A stretch of 64,000 nucleotides of DNA from Tolypocladium sp. Sup5 PDA-1 (taxonomy: Eukaryota > Ascomycota > Sordariomycetes > Hypocreales > Ophiocordycipitaceae). Position numbers and translations under genes: made by a program. Positions 33,962 to 44,887 of the stretch are shown in pieces. The notes under the pieces are model-generated. The model did no database searches, was not told the DNA's origin, and saw only the letters and a list, made by a program, of their open reading frames with translations. The stretch lies in assembly GCA_000750105.3 (NCBI GenBank), contig JPHH03000009.1, positions 372,001 to 436,000 of the forward strand, given 5' to 3'. Positions within the stretch are counted from its first letter, which is position 1; the number at the start of each line of letters is the position of its first letter.

Positions 33962-35515
33962 CACGGAGGCATGATCGATGTACTGTCTGAGTGTGGGAGC
34001 ACGACCATGCGCTGTATTTGAAGGTTTCCGAAATTGCAGTTGCCTCGGACAGTTTGTTCGGAGCAATTGCCGCCTGCTTACTGACTCTAGTTGCAGGGAT
34101 TTCAGCCCAGCTGAACAATCGCGGCCACTCATGTGTTCGAATCGTATTACAGGCTAATCATATGGACCACAGGCTATGGCGTTGTTTCCCATTCTGCAGG
34201 GGTTATCATTTTAGTGCAGAGCCCGTAGGGCTGTCTATAAGAAGCGGGACCCTAATTAACACCAGGACATCGCAGAGATGGTGTAAGACAATTGTTGTCC
34301 TATAGCGCTGAAATCGCATCCACTTCTTGTTACTTGTGCCGGTTGACGTGGCGAGGATGGTTACAGTTAGATTTGTACGGTGAGACTGCTAGCAAGCTGT
34401 CAGAGCCAGTGCTGATGAGATTGCGGCCTATCTGGAATCTCTAGATACTACATGAAAGTGGGAGACTTGCAGCTTGACGACAGGCTGGCAGCAACGCATC
34501 GGACTTGCGAGGACGATAATTAGAGTCATGTGAGTACATATTTGATGGGCCAACGAACGAGCAACTCCACGAACAGGGAACTTTGATCTGAGACTAACAC
34601 TACATGCCCAATTGCAGGATGGACGCACCAGGGGACCATGGATGCGATGTTTGCCCTCCTCCCTGAATACTCTCTCCGTGGTCGTCCATGCGATGCTGTG
34701 GGTTGAGAGGGTTGTCCTCGTCATGGTCATTGCGGACGGGCAGCTGCTTGAGACGCGTCAGCCGTCAGAATTTGCTGGGGAATACTCCGAGCTGCCTGTA
34801 TCAGTTGGCAAATAACGTCACCGGAGCCGAATAATCAAGCGACGACGGCCGGGAGCAACATGTTCTTGGCATTTGCTGAGCCAGATTTGGCGAGTTGCAA
34901 ATGATAGTTCGGCACGATAGAGGGTTTATTCATGAGCCATAGATGTAGCGCACGGCGGCACGGAGCATGCGATGAAAGACGAACCAGGAGAGAAAAAGAC
35001 AGCATGGAGCTTACATATGCACTGGCGTATATGAGCCGAGCTGGAGGCCCGAGCCGAGATCTTCAATACAATTCTCATATGTACGAGATGTACTATAACT
35101 GCAGGCTGAGATGTGTGTGGCGCCGGCAGAGGCGGCACAGGCCCAGGCGACATGACATCAACAGCCATGCCCAACCAAGCGCGGGCCGTTCATCTTCCTA
35201 CCTGTAGTCCGTATCGCCAACGTCAAGCGAAAGTGCAGGCCCGCGTGTCAGTCAACATGTATCTACAGAAAGTACTTTAAAGCACCCTCGCGGTAAAAAC
35301 TCCGTCTTCGTGGTTAGAGTATACATGTAGACATTGTATCGGCAATCCGGCACACGGTAGTGTGGAAGTGGAGCAAGTCAGGCACGTATGTGGCTGTTTG
35401 CCTTGATTTCTCCAGCCATGACGTTACCAGCGCCACCAACCTCGCGGTTGAATCTGGAGTGTACTATTTAAAGAATGGTAAACCTCTCTAAATATTAACA
35501 TAAATACTACTATTA
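33962..35515. other. Intergenic region (1.55 kb)
   Basis: Divergent spacer, moderately AT-rich, with a TAGTCCGTA element at about 35207-35215. No gene supported. Confidence 0.45.
35462..35473 (+). promoter_or_regulatory. TATA-like element upstream of PLD-like gene
   Basis: TACTATTTAAAG lies about 45-55 bp before the first ATG of the phospholipase D-like gene. It fits a TATA-like box, but the distance to a transcription start is unknown. Confidence 0.3.
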
Positions 35516-37444
35516 ATGCCAATTACAAACGCCAACCTCAAAACCACCGCCAAGATGGTTTCTGAACACGTTTTGAATCTCTGTCAAGAAACAGAGACTG
35601 TCAGCTCAGTCCTGGCCGAAAATCCAACAGAGGCGCCTGGCGACGTCGTGAAGCGGCTATACGGACACCATGCAAAAGACCTCCACCACAATCCCGATGA
35701 AAATCGACCAGCTCCATCCCCAGAGGCGTTGGAGATGGCCTTCAAATGCGGTCGCTGGGGTCCTACGAAACCAAGCCCTCTCTTCCTACAAGCCTTCGCC
35801 GACTCCCTGAATTGCTTGGACGCGGATCCAATGTCAGGGATAGTGTCTCCGCCGTTGATGGGATCTCACGGGACGGTGCCGCTTACAGTCATTGCGCCTT
35901 TGGCAGATGTCATTCGACACTGCTCCAATCTCATCGTGCGCGCCGAGAGGGAGGTCTTCTTCATTACGTGTTCGTGGGCGCCCTCCGTGGCCCAGCGCCT
36001 CGTCAAGAATGCCTTGATTGAGCTTTCGAGACGCGCTGGCCAGAGGGGACAACGCGTGGTGGTCAAGATGATGTACGACAAAGCAGCGGCCGCAAATGTG
36101 ATGGACGCGCATCAACTTGTCAAACCAGCAACATATACATCCAAGTCGATCCAGCTACCCTCACCCGAAGAAATCCCCAACCTGGATTTCCAGGTCATCA
36201 GTCTGCACAGATTGGTATTGGGGACGCTGCACGCCAAATTCTGTGTCGTCGATCGCAAGATGGCCGCGGTCATGAGCAACAATATGGAGGACAATGATAA
36301 CATGGAGATGATGGCACATGTGGAAGGGCCCATCGTGGATAGCATCTACGACACGGCGCTGATCACTTGGAACAATAACCTCAACCCGCCTCTTCCTTCA
36401 CACGATGCTCCGGCAACTGAAGGTGGTCTGCCAACACACGATCAAGAGCCTCATTACGTTGACCGAGGGCCAGGACGGGACCAAGACGAAATTGCTGCGG
36501 AAGGCGACGCACAGGCGGGACTCCCAGAGCACACGCCAGATGATCCTCACTACGACAGCGACGTGGCTGGAGAAATCACACGGATGCAATCTTGCTACGC
36601 TACCAAACCGGACGAAACCCGTCTGCAAGTCGCAAACCGCCAACTCAACCTCGCGGTAACAAAGCCCATCGATCCCACTGGCCCTGAGATCCCCGACGGG
36701 GAGGAAATGACACCTTACATCTCTACCGCAACCGCAAATCCTGTCCCTATTGCCCTCGTTTCGCGTCCCCCATACGGACCCATCAACTCGAAGAACGTCA
36801 ATGTCCCGCAGAACGAGGCTTGGCTCTCCCTAATACGCAACGCCAAAAACCACATATTCATTCAAACGCCAGACCTCAACGCCGCACCCCTCGTTCCTGC
36901 TATTGCAGCCGCTCTAAAACGCGGCGTTGAAGTAACATACTACGTCTGCTTCGGTTACAACGACCCGGGCGAGATGATCCCAGGGCAAGGCGGCACCAAC
37001 GACCAAGCAGCGCAAGCCCTCATCGCCTCCCTCCCAAAGAATGGACCTGAACACCAGCTCCTACACATATACAGCTACGTCGGCAAAGACCAAGACCACC
37101 CCATTCATCACAACTTCCACTCTCGCTCTTGTCACATCAAACTCCTCATCGTGGACAATATAGTCGGGATCCAAGGCAGCGGCAACCAAGACACTCAGTC
37201 TTGGTTTCACAGTCAGGAAGTCAATATCATGGTCGATAGCCAAGAGATCTGCGAGAAGTGGAGGGAGGGCATTGAGAGAAATCAGAATACAAAGGCGTTT
37301 GGGAGAGTGGCCGAGGATGGGATTTGGAGAGATGCAGAAGGGAACCCCGGGACGGGGTACATGGGGAATCCGGGGCCGGTAGAGGGGTTGTTCAAAGGGG
37401 TTGTAGGGATGATAATGAAGGCGAAGGGCATGGGAGGCTGGTAA
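35516..37444 (+). CDS. Phospholipase D-like protein with two HKD motifs
   Basis: An intronless gene of 642 aa. The PLD superfamily cleaves or transfers phosphodiester bonds by a His nucleophile, using two HxKxxxxD motifs. Both are complete here: HAKFCVVD at about residue 240 and HIKLLIVD at about 540, each followed by the expected Ser/Asn-rich strand (AVMSNNMEDND and IQGSGNQDTQSW). The two lobes are separated by about 110 residues of acidic, Pro-rich linker. No signal peptide or membrane segment is visible. The architecture resembles bacterial-type/cardiolipin-synthase-like PLDs more than the PX-PH eukaryotic phospholipase D. Substrate is unknown. A second Met lies at 35555; the first Met at 35516 is kept because nothing argues against it. 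Confidence 0.85.
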   Translation: MPITNANLKTTAKMVSEHVLNLCQETETVSSVLAENPTEAPGDVVKRLYGHHAKDLHHNPDENRPAPSPEALEMAFKCGRWGPTKPSPLFLQAFADSLNCLDADPMSGIVSPPLMGSHGTVPLTVIAPLADVIRHCSNLIVRAEREVFFITCSWAPSVAQRLVKNALIELSRRAGQRGQRVVVKMMYDKAAAANVMDAHQLVKPATYTSKSIQLPSPEEIPNLDFQVISLHRLVLGTLHAKFCVVDRKMAAVMSNNMEDNDNMEMMAHVEGPIVDSIYDTALITWNNNLNPPLPSHDAPATEGGLPTHDQEPHYVDRGPGRDQDEIAAEGDAQAGLPEHTPDDPHYDSDVAGEITRMQSCYATKPDETRLQVANRQLNLAVTKPIDPTGPEIPDGEEMTPYISTATANPVPIALVSRPPYGPINSKNVNVPQNEAWLSLIRNAKNHIFIQTPDLNAAPLVPAIAAALKRGVEVTYYVCFGYNDPGEMIPGQGGTNDQAAQALIASLPKNGPEHQLLHIYSYVGKDQDHPIHHNFHSRSCHIKLLIVDNIVGIQGSGNQDTQSWFHSQEVNIMVDSQEICEKWREGIERNQNTKAFGRVAEDGIWRDAEGNPGTGYMGNPGPVEGLFKGVVGMIMKAKGMGGW

Positions 37445-37891
37445 GTAGGATTGGAAAGCAACGGCCAACAAGGGTTTATGCGCATATTTGATACCCTTCA
37501 TCGAGATCTTCTGCATCCATACTGCGCGCATCCTGCCAGTTGATTGGTATTATTGGTTATTAGCGCCAACTTATATTACCTGGGTCGAATTCTTGCAGGG
37601 TGACTCACAGTCGGGACTTTTGTTGGACCAACAGCGAAGAAGACAGTATAGGAAGGTCCAAAAAATAAGAAGTAAAATTGGCAACTAAGAGGGCATCTTT
37701 ATAATATCCAATATCCTTGCCGTGCTTATGTTATTATTATTCTTGTCGTTGCCGCCGGTGGTGGTGCTGGCGCTGCGTCTATTGTTACTTTTGCCATAGT
37801 AGCCAAAATTGTTCATCACGAGCTGTCTTGCCATTCTGGGGACGGTCTCTCTAAACGCCCCTCATTGTCAGCTGGGTTGAGACTCGCAACA
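37445..37891. other. Intergenic, AT-rich
   Basis: About 450 bp between the PLD-like gene and the broken secreted-protein gene, with AT-rich runs at 37660-37800. Nothing recognised. Confidence 0.4.
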
Positions 37892-38988
37892 ATGCCTCGC
37901 TTCCTCTCGGCGGCGGTGATTGCAGCCAGCTCACTCTTCGCGCTGGGGAGAGCTGATGGGCCGTCCAGTGTCTTGTCGCCCATCTACGCGGACAACATCG
38001 AGTACGTCGGCAACGCTAGCAATGTCGTCAGGGTATCCTTCGATGCGTTGAAGAAGGGGCTGGCCAATCCCGCCTCTGTAAGCTCGGCGTCGTACGGTGG
38101 CTTCGACTGGACCAAGCCCTACCCGGGGAAGTAGATTGCCGGACACAAGATGTACCTCACCGTGGCGCGCGACGTGCCTCTCCCGGAAGAAGTCGTACAG
38201 AACTCTACGACGACCGTGTCCTCGCTGACATTGGCATCCCGGACTCGATGATGTCGGGGGCGGATACGCCGGCTCCGATGGACCCTTCCTGGTACATCTG
38301 CCGTGCCATATTTGTCGGCGTCAAGTCCGAGGCAAAGAGCGCCATCGAGCAGGGCAAGGGCTGCAGCTTCCTGTCCGACGCGTGCCAGGCCGACCTGAAG
38401 GAAAAGATGACAAAGGGCTGGGGGACGGAGAACGACACCATGTGTGCAGTGTTGACTTTTGATGGGATACCGCGCTCATGCTTTGATTCTTTTGGCTACG
38501 TGCGCGCAACCGCCATAGGTAAGAGTGCCCATTGTTCTACTGCATCCCGCTTTAAACAGTTGGGATGAAAAGGCTAATATTTGGCAATGCCGCCAGCCTT
38601 CAACTCTACGAACATGGCGGACAAAGAGATCGTCGAAAACCTCGTGGTCAACAAGCAGGCGCAGTACAACTGGCGCATTGGCACAGGTTTCAACGACAAG
38701 GGAGACCCGGCTGCGTACAAGGCGGCGTCAAACAGGACGTATCTCATCGCCACGGCCTGGGGCTACAGCGAAAAGTTCGCGTCCGGATCCGACGGCAGCG
38801 TCAAGACCCCCGAGGTCTCCCTGGCCTGTCTCACTCCCCTGGCAGGAACGTCGGTGTTGGATTCCGGAGACCAGACGACCACCACCACGACTAATAGCGC
38901 GACCAGCGCAGGCTCCTCGCCCAAAGCGTCGTCGAGCACCAGCGGGTCGTCGCGGAGGTTTGCTGTCATCAAGCTGCCCTGGCTGTGA
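37892..38988 (+). pseudogene. Secreted-protein gene with stop and frameshift
   Basis: The frame opens with a secretion signal (MPRFLSAAVIAASSLFALGR) and continues in clean coding sequence to GFDWTKPYPGK, where TAG at 38132-38134 stops it. The same frame then reads IAGHKMYLTVARDVPLPEEV, plainly the continuation. Near 38201-38202 one base is missing, and the rest (LYDDRVLADIGIPDS) is one frame over. An intron at 38519-38596 (GTAAGA..GCCAG) joins to FNSTNMADKEIVENLVV. The tail is Thr/Ser-rich, ends in a short hydrophobic stretch and stops at 38988. Cysteines and N-glycosylation sites fit an extracellular or GPI-linked protein. I do not recognise the family. No alternative intron removes both lesions in frame, so it looks like a young pseudogene, or the sequence carries errors. 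Confidence 0.7.
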
Positions 38989-39550
38989 GGGCGGCAAGTG
39001 AGTATATAGGTAATTGGGCTATGGTAGTAGGCCGTTGGGACATGCTGCTTATGGAAGGGGATGTTTGTTTGTATATTCCTTTTAATATTATAGCGCAGTC
39101 GCGGTAGAGTTAGATTCGACTGTGGTCTTTGAGACTTATAGACCTTAGTCATGTCATCAACAAGTAGAAACGTAAAGTCTCGTACGAAGTAGTTACATGC
39201 AGGCAGTGATAATAAACTTCACTCATTTGTCGACTACCATACGGAGTACCTAACCTGTTATTAACTTCCTACCTATTATTCGTACCTAACAGCAATCCCT
39301 AGTGTACTCCCTGTGCTGCGTACAGGCCCCTGAAATTTAGCTACGTACTCCGTAGGTTAGTACTTAAAAAACCTTCGAAGCGATTGGGCGGCGTAACGAC
39401 CCCCTAAATTCCTTAAAATTCCTCAAACCCCTTCCTCCCTCTCCTGCCTATCTAGTAGTGTGAACTACCTACTATCAACTTTAGCTATTGCACTAAATAC
39501 CTACAAATATAAAATAGCGTAAAGAGACTCATATCGCGAGCTGCGGTAAC
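38989..39550. other. AT-rich spacer with TACTCCGTA elements
   Basis: AT-rich DNA between two broken genes. Two TACTCCGTA elements in opposite orientation lie at 39240-39248 and 39346-39354. Many CCTACCTA-like runs are present. No gene. Confidence 0.5.
39240..39354. repeat. Inverted pair of TACTCCGTA elements
   Basis: TACGGAGTA at 39240-39248 and its reverse complement at 39346-39354, about 100 bp apart, within AT-rich DNA at the edge of the decayed block. Further perfect copies lie at 9104-9112 and 16154-16162. Confidence 0.5.
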
Positions 39551-40079
39551 CCACTCGAGGGGCCTTGATCCCTCGTCTATCAAACCAGAACCAGGAGGTC
39601 ATTGAATTTCTTAACTCAGACACAAAGGTTGAGTCATCGAGCCAAGCGCTAATGGTCAAGGATTCACGGCGATGGGAATACAGTCAACACTTCCAAGACA
39701 AATGACTGGGGTGCACTTAGTGGCATACTTCGGGATCGAGAACAGCGCACGAATGCTATTCAGCAGGAATGATCAAGACTTTAAGGACAGTTACGGCAGG
39801 ATCCCACTATCTTATGCCGCCGGGAATGGCCATGCGGCCGTCGTCAAGTTGCTTCTCGATACGAGCAAAGTCGGCATCGATGCTAAAGATCAGAGAGGCC
39901 GGACACCGCTCTCATGGGCCACCAAGCAAGGGCATGAGTCTATCATCAAACTGCTACTCGAGAAGGGCGCCGACGTCCAGTCGAAGGACACTGAGTATGG
40001 TTGGACGCCGCTTAGCTGGGCGGCTGAGAACGCCACGGAGCTATTCGTTCAGTTTCTCCACGAGAATGACGCTTTTTGA
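39551..40079 (+). pseudogene. Ankyrin-repeat relic (NLR/STAND-type C-terminus)
   Basis: The second frame (39672-40079) holds three ankyrin repeats: GRIPLSYAAGNGHAAVVKLL, GRTPLSWATKQGHESIIKLL and GWTPLSWAAENATELFVQFL. Just before them, in another frame (about 39551-39690), is NQEVIEFLNSDTKVESSSQA. That segment followed by MTGVHLVAYFGIEN is the usual junction leading into the ankyrin part of fungal NACHT/STAND-type immune-receptor-like proteins. The two frames are offset by one base near 39690. No NACHT or nucleotide-binding domain remains upstream, where the DNA is AT-rich. It is therefore a 3' remnant of such a gene. The NLR assignment is inference from the junction sequence; the ankyrin repeats are directly visible. 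Confidence 0.7.
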
Positions 40080-40917
40080 GTCTAGGGATAATTCTGCTTC
40101 ATGAACTGGCAATGTAGTATAGTCAGCAAGTCTAAGTCATGTATTGCTGGACACTTTTGTGTGCACGGCGACTGCAGTGGGGCGGATGATAAGCCTTTTC
40201 AATGGTTACTTTTTTTTTGGCTGCAAACCATGGCAAACTCTTGCTCCCGCCCCGTCAATAAGTGGTCAGGCCAGCCACGCCCATCGATACACCTTGTCGT
40301 ATATCCTTGTCGGTTCAATGTGCCCAGGTCGTAACGCCCTGGCTAAGTTGCTTGAGCTCCGTCATCCCATGATGATACCCCTATGAGGCCCGCCTTCAAA
40401 CAGACACTTTTGGCTCTTCTCTACAAACCCTGGACGCGGTGTTATCGATATTTTCGTTCTTTTCTGACCTGACTGCTAGCTTTAGTCCTTCGTTCGGAGA
40501 CAATACCTTTACTTGAGATAGGTCTTAAGCCATGTAGTTTGTTAAGGCAGAAAGAATACTCTAAGGAAAACATGTAACGGGAAGGACCATAATGTAGTAA
40601 AAGATACAAAGGATAAATAAGACGGCTGGGGTTTCCCAAGGGATAAACCGGAGTCAAAGGGTTTATATTAGTAGGAAGCTCAGGGTGTCAGGGTCATGTT
40701 AGTCATAGAACGTATCCAGTAACCAATAATTAGGGTCATAATCATGTTAAGAGCTAGCTAGCTAGTATCTACGCTATAGACAGGAATTTGGGGCTAATAT
40801 ATACCACGTCTAATCATCTTGTTCTGTTTAGGAATCCCTGGTGATTAGTCCCTCTCGTGCCGGCCTGCCATTGCCCATAAATACCCTTGATGCTGCTCCT
40901 ACGCTGCAATTAGTCCC
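40080..40917. other. AT-rich spacer
   Basis: About 840 bp of AT-rich DNA between the ankyrin relic and the HET relic. No open frame with family resemblance; it may hold eroded coding DNA. Confidence 0.4.
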
Positions 40918-41510
40918 TTGTGGCATGCTGTCGACTTACGGCTATATCGCAGGTCTGTTAGACATATGGCTTGCCGGGAAGCTGAGTCTCGAGCACCATC
41001 GTGGTCCTTCGTATCTGTCGTTGGTCCAGTATCCTGGCTTTTACCCCATTTCCTAGCTGATAGGAAACTTCTAACCAAAATCGAATATGTCACCAGCACA
41101 TTCGTGGGAAGTGACATATAGGGACGAGTTTAAGGCGGCATGTTGCACGCGACAGGTCCGCTCTTTGCTTCGTCCCTACAGTGGACCGACGACGGTTCGG
41201 TCGATATAGACCAAACCCTGCGATTCTTGGCTTTGCCAGAACTCAATGAGGTCATCGGGACTGATTCCGTGACTATACGTCCGGATTATCCATTCTACGT
41301 CGCAGACGCGAGTCCTATGTCCGTGCTGGATTTATGGATTTCTCCCTCAACCTTTTCTTGTCCTGAAATCAGCCGGAAACACGAGACAATATGAAAGAAT
41401 TGGCATTTGCGAGTTAGACGCGAGCCCCACCGATCCCCCTTTGTTTATCAAGGTAGAAGGCTCGGGGCACTTCCGGCAGGGAACCGTCGAAATTGTATGT
41501 ATGACCGCAG
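40918..41510 (+). pseudogene. HET-domain protein C-terminal relic
   Basis: HET proteins trigger the heterokaryon-incompatibility reaction in fungi. The C-terminal region after the HET domain typically contains an RAPSWSW..GPVSW block; here RAPSWSFVSVVGPVSW is clear. In the same frame follow LHATGPLFASSLQWTDDGS and related text to 41394. Two in-frame stops, TAG at 41119-41121 and TAA at 41131-41133, break it, and each is one C-to-T change from a Gln codon. After 41394 another frame reads YERIGICELDASPTDPP, also typical of HET C-termini. The HET domain proper is missing upstream. The assignment rests on recognised motifs, not on a search. Confidence 0.65.
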
Positions 41511-41744
41511 TTATGAAGATAATCCATGTTGATGAAATGCAGATAGAACATCTATCTAGGGCGATGCTGTCCTGACAAGCATTGTCAACCTGTGCATGTT
41601 ACCCGTTATTGGGACTTCCTATCGCGTTTCGACACTCACCTACAACATCGATGCCCTCAAAGTGCGTAAGCTAAACATTCTATCTGGAAGAGGCCTGCCA
41701 CGTAGGAGCCTCCATACTGGTCGCATTCTAGCTGCACCAGAATC

Positions 41745-44330
41745 CTAAGAAGCTGCTACCTTGCCCTCACGACTTGCCGAGGCCGCCATCCTTAAGCCCG
41801 CCGTACCTCTCTGATATACATCCCTCGGAACCATCCTACAGTCATGGCCCGGCACGTCCCAGACGGGTCGCACAAGACCAATGTCTGCACCGGCGGCAAG
41901 CAACAATTGAACTATTTCGTGATGTTTCAACTCCATGGCCACCTGAATAACCCTGCCGCAAGAGAAATTGATTGTCCCCCATCCATGATTCATCTCAAAT
42001 AGGTTCCATCTCAGACTATGATAGCCGACGCTAGCATCCGCCCCGTGTGAGAGCAGTAACCGAGCCATGTCCACGTTGCCCTGCTTAACAGCCCGGACGA
42101 GTGGGGGCATAAACTCTTTCGGTTCCCCTAACTCGTGGCCATACTGGCTGATGTCGCCTGGGTATCGGGGATGAGGCTGATCTCCTTCTTCGAACTCGCA
42201 CCGGACGCCGTTTTCTAGCAGGAGTCTGACCATGGCAGTATCACGTCGGCTCACGGCCAGACCCAGAGCTCTCGTTGAAGCCACTCGATCTGTTTCTCTT
42301 ACCAGTGCCTGGGCAATTTCCTGATTCCCTTTCTGCACAGCTGTGACCAGTGCAGGGCCTCCCCGATGGCTGCCGCGCACGGCCGTATCTGGGAAATTCG
42401 CATCGGCGCCTTTGTCGAGGAATAGTCTCACTAGTCCGAGATTCTCGTGCTCTGCAGCCCACCCCAAGGGACTTGTTCGATAGTTACCAAAGACCTGGAC
42501 GTTCAAGTCCACACCATATTCCAATAGCTGTGAAACGGCATGGTCATGTCCGGCCTGCAATGCCGCCTCAAGTGCGGTTTGTTTCTGGCTTTGACTGGGG
42601 ACAGTGGAACCAGCACTATCGTCGATCGCGGCGTCGCCGGACGTCAAAGGATCCACAGCTCGAGGAGGGACCGGTTGTTTTTCTCCTGTGATGCGATTGT
42701 AGAAATGGAACTGCCGCGGATGAGCGTCTTCCCATACTAGCTCCCACCCATCATGCACTTGAGCGGTTGCTTGACGGCTTGCTGAGGCCACACCATAGAA
42801 GCCCTCGACTGTTGGTCGCCGAGTACAGAGGCTCTCGGCTGTTAGTCCTGGCCGGCCGCATGTGAATGTGAATGCCGGTGGCCGCGGTGGCTCAAGTGCG
42901 GCTTTTACTCCATGTTGCCTAAAGGGGCTGAAGACATACACATAGTTGGGTTTAAAAGCAGGTTCGTACTTCCGCTGGAGGATCTTGTCCCAATCGACGT
43001 CATCAAAGAACGGATGAGTTTTGATTTCAGAGGCTCCTCCACGGGCACCTAGACGTTTCTCGAGCATGCGATCGAGAAGCTTGGTTATGATGTCCTTGGC
43101 AGCCGAGGGAATGGACTCGGGGAACTCGATGGGTTGATTGAGGAGCTTGTCGGTTATCTTATCGGAATCCTGTGGTAGAAAAGAGGCAGACCTGTTAACA
43201 TTTCGTAGAGGAAAATCCCTAACGTCCACCAGTCTGCCTTTCTGCAGTCATCTTGGCCAAGGAGCAATTCCGGTGCTGGATACTCTGGCGTCCTATGCAT
43301 ATTATGGGACCCGTCCTTGATCTCTGGCTTGAAAAGCCCAAAGCCGCACAGAACAATGTGACCCGAGCGATCTAGAAGGACATTTCTAGTCTTCAACCAG
43401 GCGAAAATGTTGTGCACATCGTGCAGATATTCCAATGCGCAAAGGATCTCGGCAGCATACAATCGAGATCTATCGACGTCGAAAGATCGCTGCTTCTGGA
43501 GGTAGTGGAAAAGGTGCCCGCCGGCAACGAATGGAGAAAACAGGCGCAAGTAGTCTTTCTTTTTGTTTTGAGAAGCAAATATAAGCGGTGCAATGAAAGG
43601 ATGGCGGATTTGGGAAAGTCGAGTGTGTGCCGTTTCGAGATTGGACGTAAGCTCGGCTGCTGGAATTGTCCGTTTGGTGTATGCTCGCTGGATTTCTTCC
43701 CCCGTCTGCTGCGAAACCCATTTCGAACTACTCTCCCCGATATCAGCAAGAACATCCTTGAAATCCGCCTCTTGTAATGTCCTATGACGAACGTTCGTGT
43801 ATTCAAGGCTGACGCGAATCTTGCCAGTACCGTCCTCGACTACCAACCATTGTGATTCGGATTTTCCCAACGTATCAAAGGGATCCACTCGTGCTATCCC
43901 CAAAAAGATATACTGACCTTCTCTGTAGCACTTTGGATCGCGCAGATAAAAAGATATGGTCAACTCGGTGAAGTGGCAAACATAAAATTTGCATTCATTG
44001 TATCTCCCCCACACAGGGCTTCCTGTTGTTCCCGAATGGCAATCGAGAGACACTTCGCACTTGTCGTACTCGAAAAGAGCATAGGGCAAGTTGCATGGGT
44101 TGCAATGAGCCGGGAGGCCCCGGCACAACTTGTAGTGATCTGGTGCGGAGAGGCCAACAACCTCGTGAAGTCTCACGGTCAAAATACCTGGTGGATTTGG
44201 CGTCGAAGTTGACGGGATGTTCAACGCAGGATCAATGTGCATCTCCTCGAGTTCTGTGGAGGGACATCAGCAGTGTGTTAGGTGTAATCGTTGAGAGATG
44301 AATGCAGGAACTGCACTTACGTTTCGTCAT
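41745..44330 (-). pseudogene. C2 / AGC pseudokinase / ankyrin protein, frameshifted
   Basis: Exon 1 is 44330-44321 (10 nt) and exon 2 starts at 44253 (intron GTAAGT..CCACAG). Residues about 25-160 resemble a C2 domain. Residues about 165-370 align by eye with the AGC kinase group near Ypk/Gad8: FVAGGHLFHYLQKQRSFDV, LYAAEILCALEYLH, DWWTLGIFLYEMLTGLP. The catalytic residues are changed: the beta-3 YAMK site reads YTKR, the catalytic-loop RDLKPEN reads AWLKTRN, and DFG reads GFG. One base is missing near 43171, moving the rest to another frame. That frame encodes the kinase C-lobe end (DRMLEKRLGARGGASEIKTH), a WW-like stretch (WELVWEDAHPRQFHFYNR) and at least five ankyrin repeats, open to 41745. 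The long undamaged ankyrin frame argues for a recent break or a sequence error. I found no intron that repairs the frame. Confidence 0.75.
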
Positions 44331-44887
44331 TTTGCAACCGATCTTGGTTTTTGGGTTCGGTTGGTGTTGTAAAGGAAGGAAGATGTAAGAGAACATCTGG
44401 CAGTGGGCGAGAAAACTGACAAAAGAATAATATGCTTCTTTCCGTGCGGGGTCTCGGCACGGTTACCCGAGTCAGATCAGGCAGCAGGATTTACAGGGCG
44501 AAATAACTCGACCGTAGGCAGTGACTGTGGTACCCTGTGGCCGGATTATTATGTCTGCATCGGGGTTTTGTGAGCTCTCTGCGTTGGTGCAAGTATATTG
44601 GATATCGGAAGAAACCTTGTCATATAATTCTTATTACAGGAGCTATCCGCTCAATCTTAGTGTGGTAACGGTAATACAGAATCCGCACAAGTATCACGAA
44701 GCCTGTAGCCTGTGTGCCAGAAGATCGTTTGGCATGCGTCGACTGATTATGTGAAATTATGGCGATTGGCTGAGGAATGATGTTGGTCGTTGGTTGTTGG
44801 TTGTTCTTCCGGCTGGCCTGAGAATCACAACCCCGTCGCATCTGGTGGTCGAGGCCCTATTCGACCCCTGCGGGTTCTTCGGTCAAC
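44331..44887. other. Spacer upstream of kinase-ankyrin gene
   Basis: About 560 bp, probably the promoter of the kinase-ankyrin gene, running into the Gypsy fragment. No terminal repeat was recognised at the fragment edge. Confidence 0.4.

Noticed and set aside
38131..38200. A possible 70-nt intron GTAGAT..TACAG removing the TAG in the secreted-protein gene
   Set aside because: It would delete clean coding sequence (IAGHKMYLTVARDV) and joins in the wrong phase for the next block.
43118..43224. A possible intron ending at CCACAG (43172-43170) to bypass the kinase frameshift
   Set aside because: The acceptor is good, but the donors tried (GTCTGC, GTTAGG) give either a 22-nt intron or the wrong phase, leading to a stop.
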